DNA from: Clostridiales bacterium
Lineage (GTDB): Bacteria > Bacillota > Clostridia > Christensenellales > UMGS416
Direction of reading: 5' to 3'
Length of the DNA stretch: 9,468 nt
Assembly: GCA_012515725.1 (NCBI GenBank)
Contig: JAAYXU010000063.1
Coordinates: 1 to 9,468, forward strand
Part shown: positions 1-6,518 of the stretch, in pieces
Layout of the letters: every line of letters starts with the position of its first letter
Position numbering within the stretch: the stretch's first letter is position 1
Made by a program: the position numbers and the translations under genes
The notes under the pieces: generated by a model
What the model saw: the letters and a program-made list of their open reading frames with translations, nothing else
The model's database searches: none
What the model was told of the DNA's origin: nothing

Positions 1-947
1 ATATATTCGCGCTGCCTGACGAGCGCCCCGACGTCACGGCTTCGGTGGTGCTTCACCTATCATACGGGACACTGCCGACCGACAAGGTGGAGGCGATCCG
101 CAATCTGGTAGCGGGAAGCGTATCGGGGCTGTCCACGCAGAACGTGTCGGTGGTCGACTCGAACATGAATCTGCTTGGCGGCGGAAACGAGAACGTTTTT
201 GGCCTGACGTCCGAGCGCTACATACTGCAAAAGAGTCTCGAAAAGGATTTTGAGTCGCGGATCCTTTCGATGCTGGAGCCGCTATTCGGAGACGGGCAGG
301 TCATGGCCGCGGTCAGCGTTGCGCTGAACTTCGACGCGCAGTCGACCGAGAGCGTGCTCTATGACGGAGGCGCGCCCGTGACCCACGAGGAAATTCGTGA
401 CAAAGGCCCCGCCGGGGAGGACGCGCAGCTCGGTTCAAGCTCCTCGCAGACCTCTACGACCTATCAGGTCAACCAGACGATCAAGCGTCTGGAGCAGGCC
501 CAGGGATCTATACAGGATATAAAGGCCTCGGTGATCGTGAACCGGGACAGCCTGGACGCGGGCGCTATCGAGCAGATACGGGACATTACAGCGTATGCCA
601 TGGGGGCCGGGGGTGAGTCGGTTATTGTGGCCGCGCTGCCCTTTGTAGAGATCTCAGACCCGGAAACGGTTCCCGCCGCACCCGGAGAAGCGCCCGAGTG
701 GCTGACCGAGAAGCTGATACTGGGCGCCGCAGGTCTCCTGCTCGCGTTTGTGCTTGCGCTTGTGGGAATAATGACGTTCCGGAAAAAACCGGTCGCCGCC
801 GCCCGCGCGGAGCAGCCCGAAGCCGCCCCCGATGAAGAGCCTCCCGAAATGGTGCGCGAACTAAGCTATAAGCAGGAGATCGAAAAATTTGTGGACAAGC
901 GACCCGATGAAGTCGCCCGGCTGCTGAAACAATGGATAGCAGAGTAG
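1..947 (+). CDS. fliF: Flagellar MS-ring protein FliF, C-terminal part (5' end outside window)
   Basis: FliF forms the MS ring in the cytoplasmic membrane, on which the rod, rotor and export gate are built. The frame is open from base 3 with no stop upstream, so the gene enters from the left; about 314 residues are present. The first visible codons read IFALPDERPDVTASVVLHL, a classic FliF ring-domain segment, followed by RNLVAGSVSGLSTQNVSVVD. Next come the MLEPLFGDGQVMAAVSVALNF segment and a Ser/Thr-rich stretch before the second part of the extracytoplasmic domain. A hydrophobic helix (LILGAAGLLLAFVLALVGIM, bases about 714-773) is the second membrane segment. The last 30 residues (ELSYKQEIEKFVDKRPDEVA and the helix after it) match the cytoplasmic tail that binds FliG. 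The 3' end overlaps fliG by 16 bases. The GTG codons at 45 and 48 are internal, not starts. Confidence 0.97.
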   Translation, partial: IFALPDERPDVTASVVLHLSYGTLPTDKVEAIRNLVAGSVSGLSTQNVSVVDSNMNLLGGGNENVFGLTSERYILQKSLEKDFESRILSMLEPLFGDGQVMAAVSVALNFDAQSTESVLYDGGAPVTHEEIRDKGPAGEDAQLGSSSSQTSTTYQVNQTIKRLEQAQGSIQDIKASVIVNRDSLDAGAIEQIRDITAYAMGAGGESVIVAALPFVEISDPETVPAAPGEAPEWLTEKLILGAAGLLLAFVLALVGIMTFRKKPVAAARAEQPEAAPDEEPPEMVRELSYKQEIEKFVDKRPDEVARLLKQWIAE

Positions 948-1978
948 AGCTTGAAACGGGGAAGCCTACGGCAAACGCCAGCGGACTCAAGGGGAAGGTA
1001 AAGGCGGCGCATCTTCTTATATCTCTGGGCAAGGAAACCGCCAGCAAGGTAATGCGGCACCTGAGTGAGGAAGAAATCCGCACGATTACCTTTGAGATCG
1101 TCAACAGTCAGGCGGTTGACGCGCAGGATCGCGCCGCGATACTGGACGAGTTCTATCACATTTGTCTGGCCCAGGAGCATTTCTCCTCGGGCGGGGTCGA
1201 CTACGCGGCAAATCTGTTAAACGACGTGATGGGACCTCAGCGCTCGATGGAGATCATATCGGACCTGGTGAGCCTTAATAAATCCAAGCCCTTTGAGTTC
1301 ATGCGGAAGGTGGATCCGGCCGAGGTATTCAACTACATACAGCACGAGGCCGACCAGACCATCGCTTTTATACTCTCGTACCTGCGTCCCCAGCAGTCAG
1401 CGATGGTGCTCTCGATGCTGCCCCAGGAGCGTCAGGCGGCCATCGCGGTCAAGATCGCGATGATCGACAAGATCCCTCCCGACATAATCGATGATATTGA
1501 AAAGGTCATGGAGAGGAAGTTCATGAGCTCCGCCAGCGCGTCCTTTACGAAGACCGAGGGCGTCGATGTGCTGGTCGATATACTCAATTCCGTGGAACGC
1601 TCCACGGAGAAGCTAATATTCGAGGTGCTTGGCGAGCAGGACGAAAAGCTCGCCGATGAGGTGCGCAAGCGCATGTTCGTATTCGAGGACATCGCTACGC
1701 TGGGCAGCAAGGAGATACAGAGGTTCCTTGGCGATGTGGACACGAGCGAGCTTGCCATCGCGCTCAAGGTAGCGACCGAGGACTTGAAGCAGCTCATACT
1801 GTCAAATATGTCCAAGCGCGCCGGCGACGTGCTGCGCGAGGAGATGGATCTTATGGGACCGGTTCGCCTGAGCGAGGTAGAAAAAGCGCAGCAGTCGATT
1901 GTCAATATAATAAGGCGGCTCGATGAAAAGGGCGAGATCATGATCCGCAAGAGCGGAGAGGATGAGATCATTGAGTAA
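932..1978 (+). CDS. fliG: Flagellar motor switch protein FliG
   Basis: FliG is the rotor protein that joins FliF to FliM and takes torque from the MotA stator. At 348 residues it is slightly longer than the usual 330-340, owing to a Lys/Gly-rich N-terminal extension before KAAHLLISLGKE. The N-terminal domain (about 20-110) binds FliF, the middle domain spans about 115-195, and the C-terminal torque domain about 210-345. The torque helix is well kept: RKRMFVFEDIATL (245-257), EIQRFLGDVD (261-270), then NMSKRAGDVL and EEMDLMGPVRLSEVEKAQ. The FliM-binding EHPQ motif of the middle domain reads EADQ here (139-142), which is unusual. The ATG at 932 lies inside fliF and has no clear Shine-Dalgarno site, so translation is probably coupled to fliF. 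Confidence 0.97.
   Translation: MDSRVELETGKPTANASGLKGKVKAAHLLISLGKETASKVMRHLSEEEIRTITFEIVNSQAVDAQDRAAILDEFYHICLAQEHFSSGGVDYAANLLNDVMGPQRSMEIISDLVSLNKSKPFEFMRKVDPAEVFNYIQHEADQTIAFILSYLRPQQSAMVLSMLPQERQAAIAVKIAMIDKIPPDIIDDIEKVMERKFMSSASASFTKTEGVDVLVDILNSVERSTEKLIFEVLGEQDEKLADEVRKRMFVFEDIATLGSKEIQRFLGDVDTSELAIALKVATEDLKQLILSNMSKRAGDVLREEMDLMGPVRLSEVEKAQQSIVNIIRRLDEKGEIMIRKSGEDEIIE
1955..1961 (+). promoter_or_regulatory. Shine-Dalgarno site of fliH that may decide between two starts
   Basis: GGAGAGG at 1955-1961 is the only good Shine-Dalgarno match near the fliH start. It directly abuts the ATG at 1962, which is poor spacing. It lies 9 nt before an in-frame TTG at 1971, which is good spacing. 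A TTG start would give the N-terminus MSNIFKSS, which resembles FliH proteins of other Bacillota that begin close to an SN(I/V)(I/F)K segment. Confidence 0.5.
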
Positions 1979-2636
1979 CATATTTAAAAGCAGTGTCGTC
2001 GCGATCGACAGGGATACCTATACGGTGGGTATTGCCGCACCGGCTATGCCGCGCGCCGTGGCCCGTATGGAAGCCCCGCCTCCGGCGGCGCAGCTGTCGG
2101 CCGCGTCGGCCGAGGCGCGCCGCATCATCGAAAACGCCCAGAGGAAGGCGGGCGACATACTGGCCGAGGCGCGCCGCGCGAGCGAGGAAATGCAGCGCTC
2201 CGCGTACGAAAAAGGGCAGCAGCAGGCGCGCCAGAGATGGCAGAAGACAATCGAGCAGGCCCAGGCGGCGCTCCATGGGATACTCACGGAGCGCGAGGCG
2301 ATTGCCATGCGGCATGAGGAGGATCTAGTCAATCTCGCGCTTCATATCGCGCGCAAGATCATCGCCGAAAGCATCGAGTACGACCGGAGCGTGCTGACCC
2401 GGATATTTAAGGCGGCGCTCGGGCGGATCAAGGCCGAAAACGAGCAGATCAGGGTTCGTCTGAGCCTTGCGTATATGGACGCGATCATACCCGACGAGCT
2501 GGGGGTCGAGGTCGTGCCCGACCGCACCCTTGACAGTGATGAGTGCCTCGTCGAGACCGAAAACGGCGAGGTCAGCATCAGTATCGACAGCCAGCTTAAC
2601 GAGATCGGAAGCGAACTGCGGACACTGACAGTATGA
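1962..2636 (+). CDS. fliH: Flagellar assembly protein FliH (negative regulator/stator of the FliI ATPase)
   Basis: FliH is the cytoplasmic peripheral stalk that holds FliI to the export gate and C-ring and restrains its ATPase activity. From the ATG at 1962 the protein has 224 residues; from the TTG at 1971, 221. The N-terminal 45 residues are Ala/Pro-rich and probably flexible. Residues about 45-120 form a long Ala/Arg/Glu-rich helix (AEARRIIENAQRKAGDILAE and onward) with small residues at four-residue spacing, typical of the FliH dimer stalk. The C-terminal domain (about 120-224) resembles the V/F-ATPase E/delta-type stalk subunit. It ends with the family signature PDRTLDSDECLVETENGEVS followed by IDSQLNEI. 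The gene overlaps fliG and is followed by fliI after one base, as in other fla operons. The start is uncertain; the family call is not. Confidence 0.93.
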   Translation: MRSLSNIFKSSVVAIDRDTYTVGIAAPAMPRAVARMEAPPPAAQLSAASAEARRIIENAQRKAGDILAEARRASEEMQRSAYEKGQQQARQRWQKTIEQAQAALHGILTEREAIAMRHEEDLVNLALHIARKIIAESIEYDRSVLTRIFKAALGRIKAENEQIRVRLSLAYMDAIIPDELGVEVVPDRTLDSDECLVETENGEVSISIDSQLNEIGSELRTLTV

Positions 2637-2637
2637 T

Positions 2638-3957
2638 ATGAAGCAGATCGATTTTGCTAAATACCATGAAAGGCTGGATTCGGCCGACACGCTCGAATAT
2701 GTGGGTAAGGTCAAGAGAATCGTGGGGCTTGGCATCGCGTCGACCGGCCCCATGGCCGATATCGGCACGCTGTGCCGCGTGTACCGCAAGCAGGGGGACG
2801 AGCGGTTCATCAACGCCGAGATCATGGGCTTTTCCGACAATATGATGCTGCTCATGCCCTACGGCGACCTGCGGGGCATAGGCATAGGCAGCCGCGTCGT
2901 TTCGACGAAGCGGCCTCTGGAGGTGGCGCTTAGCGACGGTCTAACGGGCCGCGTGCTTGATGGGCTTGGAAACCCGATCGACTCGGACGAGCCGCGCAGC
3001 ATCGAGCGGTACCGCAGCGTCGAGGCCGAGCCGCCCAATCCGCTGACCCGCGGCGGCATCGTTAGCCCCATCCATCTGGGAGTGCGGTGCATGGACGCGA
3101 TGCTCACATGCGGCCAGGGCCAGCGCATAGGTATATTCGCGGGCAGCGGCGTGGGCAAGAGCACGCTGCTTGGAATGATCGCTCGCAATTCGGGCGCCGA
3201 TGTGAACGTCATCGCGCTTGTAGGTGAGCGGGGCCGCGAGGTAAAGGAATTCCTCGACAACGATCTTAAGCAAGAGGGCCTCCGCCGCTCGGTCGTCGTC
3301 GTGGCGACGTCCGACCAGCCGGCGCTGGTGCGGGTCAAGGCCGCGCTGGTCGCTACCACGATCGCCGAATACTACCGCGACCAGGGCAAGCGCGTGCTGC
3401 TCATGATGGACTCGCTGACCCGGTTCGCGATGGCGCAGCGCGAGGTGGGGCTCGCGGTCGGAGAGCCGCCCGTCGCGCGCGGATATACGCCCTCGGTTCT
3501 GGCCATGCTGCCTCGCCTGCTGGAGCGCACCGGCTGCTCGGAGCGGTCGTCGATCACCGCGATCTATACGGTGCTGGTCGAGGGCGACGAGATGAATGAG
3601 CCAATATCCGACGCGGTGCGGGGCATACTGGACGGACACGTTGTGCTGTCCCGCCGTCTGGCCTCGGCCAACCACTATCCGGCCATCGACGTTCTCTCGA
3701 GCGTCAGCCGTGTCATGCCGGGCATCGTGTCCCGCGAGCACCTGGACGCGGCCTCGGAGATACGGGATCTGCTGGCTGTGTACGACGAGGCCCGGGATCT
3801 TATCAATATCGGCGCATACAAGCCCGGGAGCAATCCGCGCATCGACCGCGCGATCGCGCGCAACGATGAAATCAACCGATTCCTCAGGCAGGGCGTGGAC
3901 GAGAAGGGCTCCTACGAGGACACCATAGACGAGCTCATACGGCTCGCGCGGCCGTAG
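2638..3957 (+). CDS. fliI: Flagellum-specific export ATPase FliI
   Basis: FliI is the hexameric ATPase of the flagellar type III export apparatus, related to the F1 beta subunit. It unloads chaperone-substrate complexes at the export gate. At 439 residues it has the normal length. The Walker A loop AGSGVGKST is at 168-176. VGERGREVKEF (195-205) carries the catalytic-glutamate region, and Walker B RVLLMMDSLTRFAMAQREVG is at 252-271 with Asp258. GEPPVARGYTPSVLAMLPRL (275-294) is a hallmark of type III ATPases and separates FliI from F1 and Rho. The N-terminal beta-barrel domain (1-95) and the C-terminal helical domain (about 350-439) are both present. The start ATG is one base after the fliH stop, with no evident Shine-Dalgarno site, so reinitiation is likely. 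Confidence 0.98.
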   Translation: MKQIDFAKYHERLDSADTLEYVGKVKRIVGLGIASTGPMADIGTLCRVYRKQGDERFINAEIMGFSDNMMLLMPYGDLRGIGIGSRVVSTKRPLEVALSDGLTGRVLDGLGNPIDSDEPRSIERYRSVEAEPPNPLTRGGIVSPIHLGVRCMDAMLTCGQGQRIGIFAGSGVGKSTLLGMIARNSGADVNVIALVGERGREVKEFLDNDLKQEGLRRSVVVVATSDQPALVRVKAALVATTIAEYYRDQGKRVLLMMDSLTRFAMAQREVGLAVGEPPVARGYTPSVLAMLPRLLERTGCSERSSITAIYTVLVEGDEMNEPISDAVRGILDGHVVLSRRLASANHYPAIDVLSSVSRVMPGIVSREHLDAASEIRDLLAVYDEARDLINIGAYKPGSNPRIDRAIARNDEINRFLRQGVDEKGSYEDTIDELIRLARP

Positions 3958-3960
3958 CGC

Positions 3961-4392
3961 ATGAAAAAGTTCCGGTTTACTCTCGAGGCGGTGCTTGCCT
4001 GTGAGCGCCGACGCGAAAAGAACGATATTGCCGCGCTGGCAGCCGTCCGGGCGCACATCCGCGAGAAGCTTAATCTGCGCGAGCAGCTGGGACGGCAAAT
4101 CGACGCGCTTGAAGCCCGGGCCGCGGAAAGCACCGCCGGGGACCTGCGCGAGCGCGCCGGCTTTACGCAGTGGCTCATACAGGATCGGATACGGCTCGCA
4201 GACGAAGCGGACGCGCTGCGAACCGACGAACAGGCCTGCCTTGCCGCCCTGCATGAGACCCGGAAACGCGTCCGGATGCTGGAAAAGGTCCGCGAGACGC
4301 AGCTGGCGCAGTACGAGTCCTCCCTGGGCAGACAGCAGGACAGGGAAATGGAAGAAATCACAGCCCGCTATATGAGGTATCATCATGGATAG
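3961..4392 (+). CDS. fliJ: Flagellar export chaperone/stalk protein FliJ
   Basis: FliJ is the small coiled-coil central stalk of the FliI hexamer. It couples the ATPase ring to FlhA and recycles export chaperones. The 143-residue product begins MKKFRFTLEAVLACERRREK, the typical FliJ opening. It is almost wholly helical and charged, with two long antiparallel coiled-coil arms broken near residues 58-68. The C-terminal part (LEKVRETQLAQYESSLGRQQ then DREMEEI) matches the common end of the family. It starts 3 nt after the fliI stop and overlaps the next gene by 8 bases. Sequence conservation in FliJ is low, so the call rests on the N-terminus, size, helical nature and position. Confidence 0.93.
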   Translation: MKKFRFTLEAVLACERRREKNDIAALAAVRAHIREKLNLREQLGRQIDALEARAAESTAGDLRERAGFTQWLIQDRIRLADEADALRTDEQACLAALHETRKRVRMLEKVRETQLAQYESSLGRQQDREMEEITARYMRYHHG

Positions 4393-5113
4393 TAAGACAG
4401 CGATAGACAACGAACGGTCAGTGGTCGCGGAGACCGCGAAGAAGAAGCTCCGGCTTGCCGGACTAACGGGACGCGGAGACGCGCAAGACAAGACCGGATC
4501 CGCGCAATCTATTAAAAAACTGAACCCGAAGACGCTCATTCGGACTGGAGCGATGGTGCTGGGGCTGTCTCTGGCGCTGTCGGCCGTCGCTTTTTTCGCG
4601 CTGGATCTGGCAGGGTGGCGCAGCGGTATGCGGGACACGCTGACCGATATACTGATCGGCAGGGAGAAGCAGGTCATAGAGGCCGAGCTTGCGCTCGGGT
4701 TCGAGGGCCGCGTCTCCGAAGCCGTCGAGGAGGCCCTGGCCGAGGAACGGGCCGCGCTTGACGCCCAACGCCAAGCGCTTGACTCTCGCGAGCGGGAACT
4801 CGGACAGAGGGAATCAGCGATCGCGCACAGGGAGTATGAGGCCGCCCGGGCGCTCGAGGAGATAGCGGCGCGGCGCAGAGAAGCCGACGCGCTGGCGGCA
4901 AAGGCCGAGGGGAAGCTCAATGACATCGCGGCGCTGTGTGCGCTCTACGAGTCCATGGAGCCCGAGAGCGCCGCGTCCATCATGGAGAAGATGGACGACG
5001 TCAAAACGCTGGCCGCAATACTCTCCAGTATGGAAAATAAGCGCGCCGCCGCGATATTAGAGGTTATGGAAAGCGCCAAAGCCGCCGATATACTCAATAG
5101 GATCGGATCTTAG
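4385..5113 (+). CDS. YlxF/MotE-like membrane-anchored coiled-coil protein with MgtE-N-like C-terminus
   Basis: The 242-residue product has a basic cytoplasmic N-terminus (1-50) and one membrane helix (about 55-77, RTGAMVLGLSLALSAVAFFA). A Glu/Ala/Arg-rich coiled coil follows (about 90-178), then a small helical repeat domain (about 178-242) with LYESMEPESAASIMEKMDD and AAILSSMENKRAAAILEVME. That tail resembles the MgtE N-domain superfamily, to which Sinorhizobium MotE (a periplasmic chaperone for MotC) also belongs. In Bacillus subtilis the gene between fliJ and fliK is ylxF, so position supports a YlxF homologue. Its exact role is not established. Topology suggests the coiled coil and tail lie outside the membrane, perhaps near the stator or rod. 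A good Shine-Dalgarno site, GAGGT at 4374-4378, lies 6 nt before the ATG, within fliJ. Confidence 0.8.
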   Translation: MDSKTAIDNERSVVAETAKKKLRLAGLTGRGDAQDKTGSAQSIKKLNPKTLIRTGAMVLGLSLALSAVAFFALDLAGWRSGMRDTLTDILIGREKQVIEAELALGFEGRVSEAVEEALAEERAALDAQRQALDSRERELGQRESAIAHREYEAARALEEIAARRREADALAAKAEGKLNDIAALCALYESMEPESAASIMEKMDDVKTLAAILSSMENKRAAAILEVMESAKAADILNRIGS

Positions 5114-5142
5114 GCTCCATATGAGAAACAGGCGGTGTATGA

Positions 5143-6504
5143 ATGCAGATACCACTCCTATCCTGGGGCCCGTCCGAAAGTCCAGCGGACTTGACGGGCC
5201 TTTCTCATCCGGGCGGCAGCGAGCAGACGCAGGAAGCTATCGCTTTTTCGGCGCTGCTGCTGACCGCGCAGGCACACCTTTGCGGCATGATCAGCGCTCA
5301 GCAGCCCGCGGACACCTTGTCCGCCGAGTCGCTCGAATCGCCTGAGGAAGCGCCGGACGAGGACGAGCCGGGCGACGTCGAAACGCCCGAGCTTACGGCA
5401 GCGGACGCCGTCGCTCTCCCCGTCTATCCCGACCTTCCGCAAACCGAAAAATCAGACGCCCCCGCTCCGGCGCTCTCCCCCATAGAGCCCGCTGCCATTG
5501 CGATCGCGGAGCATGACCCGGCCGCTCAAATCGCGCCGCGGCAGGTACCAGGCGGCACTCAGACCACGCCTCCCTTCCCTTCCCCTGATAAATCCGCGCA
5601 AACCGCGAACGCGCCGCACGGTACGGATACAGCCGCGCTCCATCCGGCAGCCCTGCGGTCTGAACCGGCCGCAGAGCGCGGGCAGGCCGACGCACGGGCA
5701 GCGGGCACACCCGGCGACCCCGCGGGAGCAGCGCCCATTGGAGGCGCGGCAAAGGCCCCCGGTTCCTCCGGTACCGCGGCATCTACGCGCGCCGGAGAGC
5801 CGTCGCATCGGGAACCGGATATATCCGCGCCGCAGGCGGCAGCCGACGCGTGGGCCGAGACGCGCGGCGTGCGGTGGGATCAGGCGGCAGCCGCGCGGGA
5901 GGATACGCAGACCGATGTCCCCGAATCCGGTATCGGAAAGGGCGACAAAGCGCCGGGCCGCGGGGATTCCGTCGAACAGCCCTCCTTCGAACAGGCGCTC
6001 TCCCCGGCCATTAGAGAGGCGGCAGCGGACGCAAACCCGGCGGACAAGCTTTTCGTACGTCACGAACCCATAGTAGAACAGCTCCTCTACAAGCTCGACT
6101 TCCAGGCGCTCAAGCGGGGCGGCACGCTCCGCATCGCGCTTAAGCCCGACGATCTGGGCGGCGTCACGATCCGCATGGAAGCCTCCCCGGAGGGCGTACT
6201 CGTGCGCATAGAGGCCGACAGCGCCCAGGTGCGCGAGGCGCTCGACAGCCAGCTTGGACAGCTCACAGCGTCGCTTCGTGACTGCGGCGTTACCGCTCAA
6301 GCCATACGGGTGCAGCCCGGAGACGCGCATGAGCACGCCGCGGGTATGCAGTCCGACACGCTGCTCTCGGGCGGTCAGGGCAGGCAGCCCGGAAACGCGC
6401 GTCCAGGGGGCCTGTTCCGCGGCCCCGAAACTACCCCGGATACATCGCCGCAGCCCGAAATGACTACGGCGCGGCGCATCACGGGCATCAATCTGTACGC
6501 ATGA
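5143..6504 (+). CDS. fliK: Flagellar hook-length control protein FliK
   Basis: FliK is secreted during hook growth, measures hook length, and switches the FlhB gate from hook to filament export. The 453-residue protein has the expected layout. Residues 1 to about 295 are a disordered Ala/Pro/Gly/Glu-rich ruler of low complexity with no recognisable fold. Residues about 305-395 are the C-terminal Flg_hook domain: PIVEQLLYKLDFQALKRGGT, then LRIALKPDDLGGVTIRMEAS with the hallmark LKPDDLG near 333-339, then LVRIEADSAQVREALDSQLG. A variable tail follows. The start is set by AGGCGGTG (5130-5137), 5 nt before the ATG at 5143; the ATG at 5139 is out of frame. The first codons hold a strong hairpin, listed separately. 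High GC and biased composition open long false frames on both strands here. Confidence 0.93.
   Translation: MQIPLLSWGPSESPADLTGLSHPGGSEQTQEAIAFSALLLTAQAHLCGMISAQQPADTLSAESLESPEEAPDEDEPGDVETPELTAADAVALPVYPDLPQTEKSDAPAPALSPIEPAAIAIAEHDPAAQIAPRQVPGGTQTTPPFPSPDKSAQTANAPHGTDTAALHPAALRSEPAAERGQADARAAGTPGDPAGAAPIGGAAKAPGSSGTAASTRAGEPSHREPDISAPQAAADAWAETRGVRWDQAAAAREDTQTDVPESGIGKGDKAPGRGDSVEQPSFEQALSPAIREAAADANPADKLFVRHEPIVEQLLYKLDFQALKRGGTLRIALKPDDLGGVTIRMEASPEGVLVRIEADSAQVREALDSQLGQLTASLRDCGVTAQAIRVQPGDAHEHAAGMQSDTLLSGGQGRQPGNARPGGLFRGPETTPDTSPQPEMTTARRITGINLYA
5167..5206 (+). other. Bulged 14-bp hairpin followed by a short T-rich run, inside codons 9-20 of fliK
   Basis: GGCCCGTC (5167-5174) pairs with GACGGGCC (5193-5200). 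Inside it AAGTCC (5178-5183) pairs with GGACTT (5187-5192) around a 3-nt loop. The only interruption is a 3-nt bulge, CGA (5175-5177). The sequence runs on as TTTCTC (5201-5206). This resembles a weak intrinsic terminator or attenuator lying within coding sequence. It starts 24 nt after the fliK ATG, so it would not hide the Shine-Dalgarno site, but it lies just ahead of an initiating ribosome. Function is inferred only. Confidence 0.45.
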
Positions 6505-6518
6505 CGAGGTGATTTAGA

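Noticed and set aside
1589..1608. Perfect 8-bp hairpin (TCCGTGGA / TCCACGGA) in fliG
   Set aside because: It encodes the conserved NSVERSTEK segment of FliG and is followed by no T-run; probably chance in coding sequence.
2941..4926. A 661-codon open frame on the - strand across fliI, fliJ and the ylxF-like gene
   Set aside because: Its translation is Arg/Ser/Ala-rich with no family motif, and it lies fully opposite three well-supported genes. It is a by-product of high-GC codon use.
5121..5345. Small 74-codon + strand frame starting just before fliK
   Set aside because: It overlaps fliK out of frame, and its composition is that of a shadow frame. The Shine-Dalgarno site at 5130-5137 fits the fliK ATG at 5143.
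5452..6336. Long - strand and +2 open frames opposite and within fliK
   Set aside because: Both are Arg/Gly/Pro-rich and follow the biased composition of the FliK ruler region; no motif or ribosome site supports them.
6407..6426. GGGGCC / GGCCCC hairpin near the 3' end of fliK
   Set aside because: A six-pair stem with an 8-nt loop in very GC-rich coding DNA is expected by chance.
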